A stretch of DNA of 64,000 nucleotides. It comes from a virus. A program made the translations under genes and the position numbers. The DNA is taken from positions 1-64,000 of IMG/VR virus record IMGVR_UViG_3300024999_000040; one strand, written 5' to 3'. Shown here in pieces: positions 1 through 9,048 of this stretch (position 1 is the stretch's first letter; each line of letters starts with the position of its first letter). The notes under the pieces are model-generated. The model saw nothing but the letters and a program-made list of their open reading frames with translations. It was not told the DNA's origin and ran no database searches.

Positions 1-2
1 AA

Positions 3-1259
3 GAAGGTGGAGGCAGTGGAACAGAAGGTTACAGTCCATTAACTTTAGAAGAATTTGGTCAAGGAATTTTATGGAAAACATATACAACAACACCTTCAAA
101 TAATGACTATCGTATTAGAAAATCAGGTTCTACTACATTTTGGGAAAAATTCTATGACCCATTGGGTGCTATAGCATATGAATGGCATCAAGTATCAGAT
201 ATTGAAATTCCAGATGTAACACAAAATAATGATTTGTTATCTCTTTATCTTCGAGGTAATGAAAACATAGAAAACAGTGTTCGCCTACATATAGAGAATG
301 GTGTAACCAAACTACAAAAGTTGATTGGTGAAAATTGGGCTAATGCGTCTTTTCAATCTGGTAGTGCTACTATACTTCTTGGTGATGATGTATCCGTAGG
401 AGGTATTGGGCATCATTTAAAAATTAGCGCAAAATCTATGGGAGCAAATTTTATTGCTATACAAGTCCCTTTTGATAATACAGGAACAGGCGAAATTGGC
501 ACTTCTGTCATGGGAGAGAAGCAAATTAGAGGAGTAACTCAATCTAACGATACTGGTGAATGGTCTGGTACTAAATTAACATACACAGTTCCAATAGGTT
601 CAAATAATGTAGTTGATAAAGTATATTATAGAATAGGTTCAATCCCTGCTACAAAGTCAATAATTATTAAATTATATAGAGAAATTGAAGATTATGAACA
701 TAAATTTTTTGAAGGAGTAATTCCAACTGCTAGAGCTACTGTAAATACTGAAGTTGATCTTACTTTATTAGAAACTGTTGGATTTAATGCAGGATTTAAT
801 ATGATAGTTGTGATGGAAAGTGCTGCAACATTTAGTTTAAAAATCAATGCTGCTGGTACTAGTCCTTGGTTTGCAAGAGATTATTGGGTTGAGCATCATG
901 AATATATTCCACATTGGCATACATGGGAAGCAGGAGAATATGAATCTGCTACTATAATTGTGCAAAGCGGGGTTCTTTATGTATGTCAGGAAGATGGAGA
1001 ACAGATAGGTACATTTACTACTAATTTGTCTTTGGGAAAATGGAAATCTTTAGAAGATGTATTGAGTGGAATTGGTGATAGTGATAGTAATGAATTACAG
1101 TTTGTTAATGAAATTAATGGAGGGTCAATTCTTGATACAAGTAATTGTTTTACATTAAATGGAGGATCATTATCTGATACTTCAATAGGTTATATTTTTG
1201 ATTGTGGTAATATTGCTGATATTGTAGCAACAACTTGTATTGATGGTGGTACTTTTTAA
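3..1259 (+). CDS. Tail fibre-like structural protein, 5' end cut by window edge
   Basis: The reading frame is open from base 3, so the true start lies upstream; the first internal start-like codon (TTG at 162) has no good ribosome binding site. The visible part (about 418 residues) is rich in Gly, Ser, Thr and Asn with alternating hydrophobic strands, and has a mid-region with HHEYIPHWHTW followed by repeated NGG-S-D motifs at the C-terminus. This composition and its place ahead of two more fibre genes suggest a virion fibre or baseplate-associated protein on the tail. No enzymatic motif is visible. The next gene starts 25 bp downstream after an AGAGAGG Shine-Dalgarno. The structural assignment is inference from composition and neighbourhood. 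Confidence 0.55.
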   Translation, partial: EGGGSGTEGYSPLTLEEFGQGILWKTYTTTPSNNDYRIRKSGSTTFWEKFYDPLGAIAYEWHQVSDIEIPDVTQNNDLLSLYLRGNENIENSVRLHIENGVTKLQKLIGENWANASFQSGSATILLGDDVSVGGIGHHLKISAKSMGANFIAIQVPFDNTGTGEIGTSVMGEKQIRGVTQSNDTGEWSGTKLTYTVPIGSNNVVDKVYYRIGSIPATKSIIIKLYREIEDYEHKFFEGVIPTARATVNTEVDLTLLETVGFNAGFNMIVVMESAATFSLKINAAGTSPWFARDYWVEHHEYIPHWHTWEAGEYESATIIVQSGVLYVCQEDGEQIGTFTTNLSLGKWKSLEDVLSGIGDSDSNELQFVNEINGGSILDTSNCFTLNGGSLSDTSIGYIFDCGNIADIVATTCIDGGTF

Positions 1260-1284
1260 ACTATTAAGAGAGGAATGAATTAAA

Positions 1285-2148
1285 TTGGCTAATAAAATAA
1301 TTTTTAAAAATGGCTCAGATGCAGAAAGACTTGCAAAAACGCCCGATAATGGTGAGCCAATATGGATTACTGATACAAAAAAAATGTATTGTGGGGATGG
1401 ATCTACAGTCGGGGGAAATTTAATCTCAGGTGGTTTATCAGGTGGTAAAACATCAACTATCCATACTAGTGGGGTAGAAGATTTAGTAGTAACTGATATA
1501 CATAATAATACGGAGATACACCTTGAAAGTGAGGGGGATGTTGCTATTGATGCGGCAAATATTACAGACGACACATTTACGTGTAGGGTTCTAAATACTT
1601 CTACCATTGATAACACTATTACTTCATCTGGATTTATAACAACATATCTTCGTGACGGTGCTCACGATGAGAATATTATAACTACCCCATTAATAATAAA
1701 ACCAAATCAGAGTTACATTTTATCAGTTACTAATAATGGCGGTAGTAAGTTCTTAAATATATTTCCAGTAAATCAAGATACTCTTAGTTGGACTTGTACT
1801 GTAACGGCTGAAGCAGCAGATCCAGATCTTTCTGGAGCAACATTCATTATAAAAAATGCTAAATATTTTAAAGTTGGAAGCTTTGTATATTTTGGACTTT
1901 CATTTACTCTAACGGATTGGACAATGGGAAGGTATATACTTGGAAGTTTTAATTTGCCAGTTTCTAGGAAATCTACCGATTTTAGTACTATTGTAGCTTC
2001 TGCTAATTTTAGTACTTATGTACCTATAGAGGTTGGTAGTTTATTTGGTGGAGTGTTGTTTAATATAGGTAGCAATGCTGTTAGATTACCTGCTTCGGGA
2101 TCAACGGCAACTGTAAATATAACTGGCTTTTATGAGATGGCTGGGTAA
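1285..2148 (+). CDS. Tail fibre protein with tropism-determinant-type N-terminus
   Basis: This 287-residue protein opens with a short module (IIFKNGSDAERLAKTPDNGE, then WITDTKKMYCGDGSTVGG) that is typical of the N-terminal attachment repeat of many phage fibre and tropism proteins, where it binds the fibre to the baseplate. The remainder is beta-rich and probably forms a trimeric shaft or head domain that contacts the host surface. The start is a TTG at 1285 preceded by AGAGAGG; no ATG fits. It is the middle gene of a three-gene fibre run with 15-25 bp gaps, so it is probably co-transcribed and co-assembled. The family call rests on the N-terminal motif. Confidence 0.7.
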   Translation: MANKIIFKNGSDAERLAKTPDNGEPIWITDTKKMYCGDGSTVGGNLISGGLSGGKTSTIHTSGVEDLVVTDIHNNTEIHLESEGDVAIDAANITDDTFTCRVLNTSTIDNTITSSGFITTYLRDGAHDENIITTPLIIKPNQSYILSVTNNGGSKFLNIFPVNQDTLSWTCTVTAEAADPDLSGATFIIKNAKYFKVGSFVYFGLSFTLTDWTMGRYILGSFNLPVSRKSTDFSTIVASANFSTYVPIEVGSLFGGVLFNIGSNAVRLPASGSTATVNITGFYEMAG

Positions 2149-2163
2149 GAAGGAGGTATAAAC

Positions 2164-4830
2164 ATGAGCGATATTCTCCTAAAAAGAGGCAAGGAATCAA
2201 ATCGTATAAATGTAACCCCAAAACGTGGCGAGCCATTGGTTAGCTTCGATGATACAACAGGTAAGCCGAGATTATTTTTAGGTACAGGTACGGATATTGG
2301 TGGCATTGAAATAGGTGCAAGTTCAAGCGAAACTATATCTTCACTACCATCAACAATTTCATCATTTAAAGGATATAAAATAAAAAAATTTAGAATTCGT
2401 ATATCGGCGAATGATCTCAATAATGAAGCTATGCTTGGTCATTTTTCTGTAAAACCATTAGGAGGTAATTGGACGGATGACCCAACAGATTTTGTAATTA
2501 CAAAAGGGGTTAATTCAAGTTACAATCTTAATCCTACAGTTACTCATATGGGTTTTGAGTATGGAGAACATATTCCATGGACTGTATGCAATATCCCAAG
2601 TAGTGGCACTTATGATGGTACATTTGTAGAATTTACATTAAGTTTTGTTGATGGTTTAGCTAAAGAAATAGATAGACTTATATTTGCTGGCACAAATACT
2701 CATACTGGTAAATATCATGCAATGTCTTTAGCCATACAAATAGAATCTGAAGCAGGATCAAATACTAATGGATCAGATGGAATATGGCGAGATATGGTTT
2801 CATCTAGTTCTATGCAATATAATTCTACGGCATCTTTAGATACATCTTATAAATGGATAGTTGTTGATAATGAGTCATATACACCTGAATTTATAATGGA
2901 TTTAGGTTGGAAGAAGATTAAGAAAACAAGACTTCGTATTTCGGGTAATTCGCTTAGTTCTGAGAATGTTAATATGCAAAGGTTTTTATTTTATGATGAA
3001 GATGACAACTATGCTAATAATACAATGTTAACATGGGCAACTGGTAAGTATAGTAGTAGTAATTTAATAATGGCTAATGGTGGAAGTATGTTTTATGATA
3101 ATAGCGCATCAGCAGATGTAGGCAGACCAAGAAATCATAGAGCAGAGGTATTTCTTGAATTAGTAGTAACTTTTAATGATGTTCGTAAGTTAACAAAAGT
3201 TGATATTATGTTAGATGATAATACAGATCAAAATTACGAAATGTTTTGTGTTGACGTACAGTTTGAAGGTGATGTTGGAGTAAACGTTGATGGTTCTGAC
3301 GGTACATGGTATAGGATTATACTACCTAGAAGTATTTCTGGGACTGAAGAAATTATTGGGAATTATATACAATATATAGCAAATAATTTAGAAGAATCAA
3401 AAGAAAATATTTCTAACAAAGTAACTACATTTCAAACCACTCCAGATGACACTCATTATCCTAGTGAGAAATTAGTTAAAGATCAATTAGATTATAAATC
3501 TTCTTTTGAATCTCCCTTATGTTTATATCCAACAGAAGGGCTAGTTGTAGCATCAAGAATTCCATATGTAATAACTGAGGCAGGAAGTGCAATTAGATAT
3601 TCTAATTTATCTGCAAATATTCAAACATTAGCTGTTTTACAAGATGTTGCATGGAGTACAGTAATTGCTGACTATGATACATACAATGGAATTATTAAAA
3701 TAGTTTCAGATACAACTATAGAATTTACTGATGATGTATTCGTTTCATTAGAAGCAACTTTAAGGGCAGATAATTTTACTGGATCTAGTGATAAATTTTT
3801 AAGATTTGCATGGGTGTGGGCTGATAATAATGAAGTTATATCTGGAACAAACACATCGTATATTTTTCCACCAACAGAAAGTGAAGTGTCTAATTTATTA
3901 CCAATAGTAAAAGTATCAAGGAAATTTTATAAAGGAAATAAAATTAAACTTAGGGTCACTGGAGCAGGTTCAACTGGGACTTCAACGGCTAGAATTTTAA
4001 AAGAAAGTACAAAGTGTTATATTTATGAAGTTAATAATACTTCAGGATATGAAAGAGATAAAGTGAGTGTTTTTATTCGTAAAAAATCTGATAGTAGCAT
4101 TGTGTGGAATAGCGGAGAAATTGGAAGAACTACTAATCTTATTAAACGTTCTATGAATATGGCATATTCTACTATATGGGATAAAGATGAGTGTACAGTA
4201 ACTGGTAATGCAAATTCACTTGGTATGTCAAAAATTACTTTGGCTGGTTTGACAGATATGAGTGTTAAGCAAAAAATAATTGGATATAGAAGCGGTGATG
4301 AGTATACTGCACAAATTATAATTATGAACCCAACAATAAGTAAAATAAAAATATCATTAGAAGATTATCTTGTAACTCAGGGGATTTATGCGGAGTTTGG
4401 TTTAACTGGTAGTGGCTCTATTCTATCTAGTGGTACACAAGGAACTGATGCAGGGACATTAGTACAAGCACAAATTACTTCTCCACAAACAGGAATATAT
4501 ATATTAAATATTAGGGGAACTCCTGTGGCTGACACTAGTAGTTGGAAAGATGTAGATTTGCAATTAAACTTGAGATTTGAAGATGCTATTAGCGGTGAAA
4601 TTTATATTGGATTTACCAGTGTAAAAAAAGGATTATATGACATTACTAATAATTATCATTTATTAACTGATGATGCTAATATTCCTGAACAAACATATGT
4701 CAAATATTTAGTTGGATTAGATACTATATTGGATGCTTCAGAAAATTATGAAGTAATAATTGAAGATGTAACTACAAAAGGATTAAAAACATCTCAAAGT
4801 GATGCTGTAAGTTTTTCAACTGGTACGTAA
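2164..4830 (+). CDS. Large tail fibre protein
   Basis: This 888-residue protein repeats the attachment module of the preceding gene in divergent form (ILLKRGKESNRINVTPKRGE, then GKPRLFLGTGTDIGG). Two similar internal blocks follow at about residues 55-210 and 215-385: each has a WxxIKKxRxRISxNxLxxE segment and ends in GSDGxW. This suggests a duplicated beta-sandwich, perhaps carbohydrate-binding. The C-terminal half is beta-rich with a hydroxylated STGT end. A GGAGG site lies 5 bp before the ATG. It ends the first fibre run and is followed by a dispersed palindrome. Receptor binding is inferred; no depolymerase motif was seen. Confidence 0.65.
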   Translation: MSDILLKRGKESNRINVTPKRGEPLVSFDDTTGKPRLFLGTGTDIGGIEIGASSSETISSLPSTISSFKGYKIKKFRIRISANDLNNEAMLGHFSVKPLGGNWTDDPTDFVITKGVNSSYNLNPTVTHMGFEYGEHIPWTVCNIPSSGTYDGTFVEFTLSFVDGLAKEIDRLIFAGTNTHTGKYHAMSLAIQIESEAGSNTNGSDGIWRDMVSSSSMQYNSTASLDTSYKWIVVDNESYTPEFIMDLGWKKIKKTRLRISGNSLSSENVNMQRFLFYDEDDNYANNTMLTWATGKYSSSNLIMANGGSMFYDNSASADVGRPRNHRAEVFLELVVTFNDVRKLTKVDIMLDDNTDQNYEMFCVDVQFEGDVGVNVDGSDGTWYRIILPRSISGTEEIIGNYIQYIANNLEESKENISNKVTTFQTTPDDTHYPSEKLVKDQLDYKSSFESPLCLYPTEGLVVASRIPYVITEAGSAIRYSNLSANIQTLAVLQDVAWSTVIADYDTYNGIIKIVSDTTIEFTDDVFVSLEATLRADNFTGSSDKFLRFAWVWADNNEVISGTNTSYIFPPTESEVSNLLPIVKVSRKFYKGNKIKLRVTGAGSTGTSTARILKESTKCYIYEVNNTSGYERDKVSVFIRKKSDSSIVWNSGEIGRTTNLIKRSMNMAYSTIWDKDECTVTGNANSLGMSKITLAGLTDMSVKQKIIGYRSGDEYTAQIIIMNPTISKIKISLEDYLVTQGIYAEFGLTGSGSILSSGTQGTDAGTLVQAQITSPQTGIYILNIRGTPVADTSSWKDVDLQLNLRFEDAISGEIYIGFTSVKKGLYDITNNYHLLTDDANIPEQTYVKYLVGLDTILDASENYEVIIEDVTTKGLKTSQSDAVSFSTGT

Positions 4831-4835
4831 TAAAA

Positions 4836-4864
4836 ACTCAATAAAATTAGCATTTTAATGGAAT
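4836..4864. repeat. Dispersed palindrome, copy 1
   Basis: ACTCAATAAAATTAGCATTT continues to TTAATGGA, with arms AATAAAAT and ATTTTAAT. It lies 5 bp after the fibre stop codon and before a weak hairpin (AGCCTTGATATAGGCT). Confidence 0.55.
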
Positions 4865-5006
4865 TTACAAGTCTTGAAAGCCTTGATATAGGCTGATTTC
4901 AATTTTGGTCAAAAACAAAATAAATTATAAAGGAATGAATTAAAATTATATAGGATATGGGAAGCAGACCACTTCCCTACCCTATTCAAAAAAAGGACGT
5001 GAATTA

Positions 5007-5108
5007 ATGGAATACTATAACTTCTGTTTTTCGTGTGGATATTGTTTCCAAAAGATTAAGTTTATGATGTATATTTTAAAAAAATTTATGATGAAGGGAA
5101 TGAGATAA
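5007..5108 (+). CDS. Small Cys-rich peptide, 33 aa
   Basis: This frame has an AAAGGACG ribosome binding site 8 bp before its ATG. It encodes a 33-residue basic peptide with an FCFSCGYCF segment (C-x2-C-x2-C) and a hydrophobic, Lys-rich tail. It lies just after a GGGAAG/CTTCCC hairpin (4959-4985). I do not recognise a family. The Cys spacing could bind metal, or the peptide may be a short membrane-associated accessory product. Chance occurrence cannot be excluded at this length; only the ribosome binding site supports it. Confidence 0.3.
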   Translation: MEYYNFCFSCGYCFQKIKFMMYILKKFMMKGMR

Positions 5109-5117
5109 AACGGGTGG

Positions 5118-5321
5118 ATGAATAATTCCACCCTTTATAATTATGGGATGAGTATGACGAATTTATTAATCATTATATTGTTAGTAAGTATTTTGTTAAG
5201 TATGTGGATTGTGTATTTTAAGTTAAGGAAAAAGATGAGAGAGTTTCATGATTTTAATGTGGGAGAACACAGAACGATGCAACAAATGTATTTAATGTCA
5301 AATAAGAAACAAACTAAATAA
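5118..5321 (+). CDS. Single-span membrane protein, 67 aa
   Basis: One strong transmembrane segment (LLIIILLVSILLSMWIVYF, about residues 15-33) is followed by a Lys/Arg-rich cytoplasmic tail, giving N-out/C-in topology by the positive-inside rule. The first ATG at 5118 lies inside a GGGTGGA/TCCACCC hairpin that could act as terminator or translational switch; an in-frame ATG at 5148 is the alternative start. Small one-span proteins among phage fibre genes are often lysis-related or moron products. The function is unknown. Confidence 0.45.
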   Translation: MNNSTLYNYGMSMTNLLIIILLVSILLSMWIVYFKLRKKMREFHDFNVGEHRTMQQMYLMSNKKQTK

Positions 5322-5347
5322 TAGAGAGGGTGTTAATGAAGCAATGA

Positions 5348-5743
5348 ATGGATAAACAATTTCATAATTTATTGAAAGACAATTTAGATTCGGTGTATGA
5401 AATAAGAGATAAGTATTTTAATGGTTTATCTTTAACTCCATTGTACAATTATGAAAGGAATGAATTAACAGGAGTATATGAAGATGTGGTAAATGAGTTG
5501 GAAGTAAATGTAAATTGTCACATGTACATTTGCTTTGTAAAAAATGACGACAAAATTTATTTGAGGCACTATAATCTTGCTCAAAACAATGGCGGGAAAA
5601 AAAATAATGGTGGGGGTAAAATGAAATTTCATGTTGAAAAACATACCTTCACAAATTGGTATATGACTCTAAAATGGTTGTCAAGTTCACATCTTTATAA
5701 GCCTAGTCAAAAGAAAGATATTTTCGATTTATTGAAAAAGTAG
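5348..5743 (+). CDS. Hypothetical protein, 131 aa
   Basis: No family is recognised. The protein has an acidic N-terminal half, a Gly/Asn/Lys-rich linker (residues about 81-92, NNGGKKNNGGGK) and a basic, aromatic C-terminal half (FTNWYMTLKWLSSSHLYKP). No signal or membrane segment is present. It starts 26 bp after the membrane gene with a GAGAGGG site and is closed by a strong intrinsic terminator at 5792-5828. It is probably a small cytoplasmic phage accessory protein. Confidence 0.5.
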   Translation: MDKQFHNLLKDNLDSVYEIRDKYFNGLSLTPLYNYERNELTGVYEDVVNELEVNVNCHMYICFVKNDDKIYLRHYNLAQNNGGKKNNGGGKMKFHVEKHTFTNWYMTLKWLSSSHLYKPSQKKDIFDLLKK

Positions 5744-5791
5744 AATATAAAATTTTTAAAAGATAGATTGAGCCTCATAAACTCAATCGAC

Positions 5792-5828
5792 AAGAGTAGG
5801 AATCCTTGTACCCTACTCTTCTTTTATT
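5792..5828 (+). terminator. Intrinsic terminator
   Basis: The stem AAGAGTAGG/CCTACTCTT is followed by CTTTTATT. It closes the 5.1-5.7 kb transcript before the inserted endonuclease gene. Confidence 0.7.
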
Positions 5829-5872
5829 GTTCAAAAAACAAGGAAATATAACATCAAGGAGTGGATATAATA

Positions 5873-7237
5873 ATGGGTGGAAAAAGTTCTACATATGAAA
5901 TAATTAAAAATTTTGTGGAAATAGAATCACAAAGTGGGTGTAAATTACTAAGTAAAGAATACGTTTCAAATACTATTTTATATTTCGAATGTAAATGTGA
6001 AAATGAATTTTCTACAACATTTAATAATTTTAAAAATAATAATAAAAGACAATGTAATGATTGTGGAAAAGAAAGTGAGAAAAACAAAAGAAAACAACCA
6101 TATATAGAAGTTAAAAAATATGTTGAAAATTTAGGATATGAATTAATTGATAATGAATATATAAACAACTATACACCTATAACATTAAAAGATGAATATG
6201 GTTATTTTTATTATATAAAATTTAAAGGACTAAAATTGGGCAATATTCCTCATAAATTTAACACTTCAAATCCATATACAATACAGAATATTAAATTATG
6301 GTGCAAATTGAATAATAAACCTTTAGAATTATTAAGTGAAATATATAAAGGAAATAAGAAAAAGCTTTTATGGAAATGTTTAAAAGATGATTGTAAAGAA
6401 ACATTTGATGCAATATTTGTAAATATGGTTTCTACTGGTGAATGTGGTTGTCCTTATTGTGCAGGAGTAAGAGTAGGTTTGTCAAATTGTTTAGCAATTA
6501 AAAGACCAGAATTAATTTTAGAGTGGCATCCTACTAAAAATGGAGATTTGACTCCTTATGATGTTACTTGTGGTAGTCATAAAGATATTTGGTGGATATG
6601 TGAAAAAGGGCATGAATGGTCTTCAAAAATAAAAAATAGAAAAACAACAGATTGTCCTTATTGCTCTGGATTTTATCCTAGTGAAGATTATAATTTGGAA
6701 GTTTGCAATCCTGAATTAATTTTAGAATGGGATTATAGTAAAAATAATAAAAAACCAAAAGAATATTGTCCTGGTACTCAACAATATGCTTGGTGGAAAT
6801 GTCAAAAATGCAATCATGAATGGGAAGCCATAATTAATACTAGAACAAGAAAAACAAGACCATCTGGTTGTCCACAATGTGCAGAATCAAAAGGCGAAAA
6901 AGAAATAAACAATGTATTAACTAGATATAATAATCCATATGATTCAGAACACACCTTTGCTGATTTGATTGGTCTTGGCGGTGGATTATTAAGATTTGAT
7001 GTACCTGTGTTTTGGGATTATAAAAAAACACAATTAAGATTGTTAATAGAATATGATGGTATTCAACATTTTGAATGGGTTAAAGGTATGATGACTGAAA
7101 AACAGTTTGAAATATTACAAATACATGACAATCTTAAAGATGAATATTGCAAGAAAAATGATATAAAATTGTTCCGTATTCCCTATTGGGATTTTGATAA
7201 TATAGAACAAATTCTCAAAAAAGAGTTAAATCTTTGA
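5873..7237 (+). CDS. Zinc-ribbon homing endonuclease (paralogue of 35132-36259)
   Basis: The N-terminus carries CxC...CNDC fingers (residues about 40-70). It is followed by repeated zinc ribbons of the DUF4379 type (C-P-Y-C-A-G near 195, C-P-Y-C-S-G near 265, C-P-Q-C near 335), each with a W-x-C-x-(K/x)-G-H-E-W signature. The C-terminal about 100 residues (LLIEYDGIQHFEW ... CKKNDIKLFRIPYWDFDN) look like a Vsr/PD-(D/E)xK-type nuclease. Such free-standing genes are known in clostridial and bacilli phages as homing endonucleases that cut intron- or gene-less alleles. The ATG at 5873 sits 11 bp from AAGGAG. It lies between two terminators, as expected for an inserted mobile gene. Confidence 0.72.
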   Translation: MGGKSSTYEIIKNFVEIESQSGCKLLSKEYVSNTILYFECKCENEFSTTFNNFKNNNKRQCNDCGKESEKNKRKQPYIEVKKYVENLGYELIDNEYINNYTPITLKDEYGYFYYIKFKGLKLGNIPHKFNTSNPYTIQNIKLWCKLNNKPLELLSEIYKGNKKKLLWKCLKDDCKETFDAIFVNMVSTGECGCPYCAGVRVGLSNCLAIKRPELILEWHPTKNGDLTPYDVTCGSHKDIWWICEKGHEWSSKIKNRKTTDCPYCSGFYPSEDYNLEVCNPELILEWDYSKNNKKPKEYCPGTQQYAWWKCQKCNHEWEAIINTRTRKTRPSGCPQCAESKGEKEINNVLTRYNNPYDSEHTFADLIGLGGGLLRFDVPVFWDYKKTQLRLLIEYDGIQHFEWVKGMMTEKQFEILQIHDNLKDEYCKKNDIKLFRIPYWDFDNIEQILKKELNL

Positions 7238-7279
7238 TTTATTAAAAAAGTAAATAAAGTAAATTTATTGTAGATTAAG

Positions 7280-7305
7280 AACACTTCGTTATGAAGTGTT
7301 TTTTG
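7280..7305 (+). terminator. Intrinsic terminator
   Basis: AACACTTC/GAAGTGTT stem with TTTTTTG, downstream of the zinc-ribbon endonuclease. Confidence 0.75.
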
Positions 7306-7309
7306 TTGT

Positions 7310-7378
7310 GCAATAAAGCACAAATAAACAGACTAGGCTTGCAACCGAACACCGTAATCCTTAACGGCTGTCTGTTTA
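7310..7378 (+). other. Structured leader before antirepressor
   Basis: AAACAGAC (7327) pairs with GTCTGTTT (7367) around a loop containing CCG...CGG, upstream of the AAAGGAG site of the antirepressor. It could be an RNA leader or a protein operator; nothing decides between them. Confidence 0.3.
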
Positions 7379-7418
7379 TAAAATTATTTAAGGACAATAT
7401 AAAAAGGAGATATTAAAT

Positions 7419-8237
7419 ATGAATGAGTTAGTAGTAAAAGAAGTAAGTTTTAATGGTGACAATTTAATTGTTGTACAAAGTAATGAAGATGGTAAAATTT
7501 ATGTTGGCGTAAATTGGGTTACTAAAGGTATAGGATTAAGTGAAGATCAATGTAAAAAACAAGGAAGAAATATTCAAGAAGACATTGTATTGAAGAAAGG
7601 AAGTAAAAAGCTGAGTGCCAAATTTGACACTGGGGAAAATCGTGAAGTATGGTGTATTGAATTAGATTATTTTCCTTTATGGTTAGCTAAAATTTCAATT
7701 ACTCCATCAATGATAGAGAATAATCCAGAAGTTGTAAATAAACTTATTGAATATCAATTAAAAGCGAAAGATGTTTTAGCCAAAACATTTATAAATGAAA
7801 TTGATATAGATAAACAATTATCTAATTATTTGAATCTTGATGAAGATGAACGTGCAATTCAATATTTTAGAGAACGCAAAGAAAGAAAGCAAATTGAGCA
7901 AGAAAAGAAATTATTAGCAGAACAAAATGAAATTTTACAGCCTAAAGCTGAAAGTTTCGATATATTTATTGATGCTAAGAACAACCAAAAAATGAACGAT
8001 GTCGCAAAATCGCTTTCAGTTGGCAGAAATAAACTATTTGAATTTCTTAGAGAAAAGAAAGTTTTAATGAGCGATAATGTTCCTTATCAAAGATTTTGTG
8101 ACTCAGGATATTTTGTAGTAAAAGAATATACTATTGAAATGGGTAGTTATTGTAAAAATACAGCACAGACATTTGTAACTTCTAAAGGTGTAGATTACAT
8201 AAGAAAACTTTTAAAAGAAGTTGACTATAAAATTTAA
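7419..8237 (+). CDS. Phage antirepressor (P22 Ant-type N-terminus, KilA-C C-terminus)
   Basis: The protein has 272 residues. Residues 1-120 match the phage antirepressor N-terminal pattern (IYVGVNWVTKGIGLSEDQ, then VWCIELDYFPLWLAKI and MIENNPEVVNKLIEYQLKA). A charged coiled linker (about 140-180) leads to a KilA-C/Ant DNA-binding domain (MNDVAKSLSVGRNKLFEFLR ... YTIEMGSYCKNTAQTFVTSKG). Proteins of this type bind or displace lysogeny repressors and favour lytic growth. The gene stands alone between a hairpin leader and a strong promoter for the next module. Which repressor it antagonises cannot be seen here. Confidence 0.85.
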   Translation: MNELVVKEVSFNGDNLIVVQSNEDGKIYVGVNWVTKGIGLSEDQCKKQGRNIQEDIVLKKGSKKLSAKFDTGENREVWCIELDYFPLWLAKISITPSMIENNPEVVNKLIEYQLKAKDVLAKTFINEIDIDKQLSNYLNLDEDERAIQYFRERKERKQIEQEKKLLAEQNEILQPKAESFDIFIDAKNNQKMNDVAKSLSVGRNKLFEFLREKKVLMSDNVPYQRFCDSGYFVVKEYTIEMGSYCKNTAQTFVTSKGVDYIRKLLKEVDYKI

Positions 8238-8255
8238 CTAAGCAAATATAATAAT
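8235..8255 (+). repeat. Stop-proximal AAATATAATA element
   Basis: TAACTAAGCAAATATAATAA begins at the antirepressor stop codon and sits 13 bp upstream of a TTGACA promoter. Confidence 0.45.
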
Positions 8256-8268
8256 TTACAAAATCCTC

Positions 8269-8297
8269 TTGACATATCTGTGTATTCGTAATATAAT
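8269..8297 (+). promoter_or_regulatory. Strong sigma-A-type promoter for the agr-like module
   Basis: TTGACA (8269-8274), 17-bp spacer, TATAAT (8292-8297): consensus in both hexamers. It gives the accessory module its own transcription, as expected for a lysogeny-expressed moron. Confidence 0.8.
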
Positions 8298-8330
8298 AGG
8301 ATTATAGATATGTCAGGAGAATTAAAATGA

Positions 8331-8705
8331 ATGAATCATAAGGGTAATAGTATTATTACAAATATAATAAAGATAAAAACCATAATATTTATATTTTTTG
8401 TATCAATAACTTTTTCATATTGTTTAAAAAGTTACATACAAAATAATATATTAATTTTTAATAAAAGCAATGAAATTATCCTTTTCAGTTTATTTATTAT
8501 GATATTTTGGATTATGATTGTTTGCTTGTATTTGATTTATGAAAATAGAACATTAATAAAAGACAATACATTAATTACGTTAGAAAATCAGAAATTATTA
8601 TATAAAATATTAGAGATACAAGAAATTCATTATGATTCTATTATACAATCAAATACTATAACTAAAGAATTAATAATGGATGGTAAAGTAAATGGGGAAA
8701 TATAA
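8331..8705 (+). CDS. Two-span membrane protein, 124 aa
   Basis: Two hydrophobic spans (about residues 15-35 and 49-70) are followed by a charged, possibly helical cytoplasmic tail (residues 72-124) with HYD at about 100. AGGAGA lies about 12 bp upstream; an out-of-frame ATG at 8327 stops after four codons, so 8331 is the start. It is the first gene of a promoter-led unit, overlaps the next gene by 14 bp, and precedes an AgrC-sensor-like gene and an AgrB-like gene. No family is recognised. A membrane partner of that module is the best guess. Confidence 0.5.
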   Translation: MNHKGNSIITNIIKIKTIIFIFFVSITFSYCLKSYIQNNILIFNKSNEIILFSLFIMIFWIMIVCLYLIYENRTLIKDNTLITLENQKLLYKILEIQEIHYDSIIQSNTITKELIMDGKVNGEI

Positions 8706-9048
8706 TAACTATGAAGATATTCATGTTGATTTATGGTTAAAAAGAAATTCTATTAAAGAAAAAGAAGATTATTTAAATAAAGTGATGCATCAACATGGTA
8801 TAAATTGTAATTTTACGCATAATAGATATGGAGAATATGATATTTGGTTTACATATATGAGAAAAAATTATAGAATAGAAATAAATGAACAAGAATTATG
8901 TTACAATTTATTAGAAGAAAATATGGCAGGAATAAAGATGAAAAATAAATATCATCTAGTAGAAAAATTTTATGGAGATGATATTTTATATAAAATAATT
9001 AAATATGTACAAAAAAGAGGTAATGTTAATGTTGGAGTTATTGAGTGA
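8692..9048 (+). CDS. Hypothetical protein, 118 aa
   Basis: A soluble, mixed-charge protein with many Tyr, Asn and Lys residues (YGEYDIWFTYMRKNYRIEIN), with no membrane segment or known motif. It overlaps the upstream membrane gene by 14 bp and the downstream one by 20 bp, indicating translational coupling inside the agr-like module. Function unknown; a cytoplasmic partner of the membrane proteins is possible. Confidence 0.5.
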   Translation: MGKYNNYEDIHVDLWLKRNSIKEKEDYLNKVMHQHGINCNFTHNRYGEYDIWFTYMRKNYRIEINEQELCYNLLEENMAGIKMKNKYHLVEKFYGDDILYKIIKYVQKRGNVNVGVIE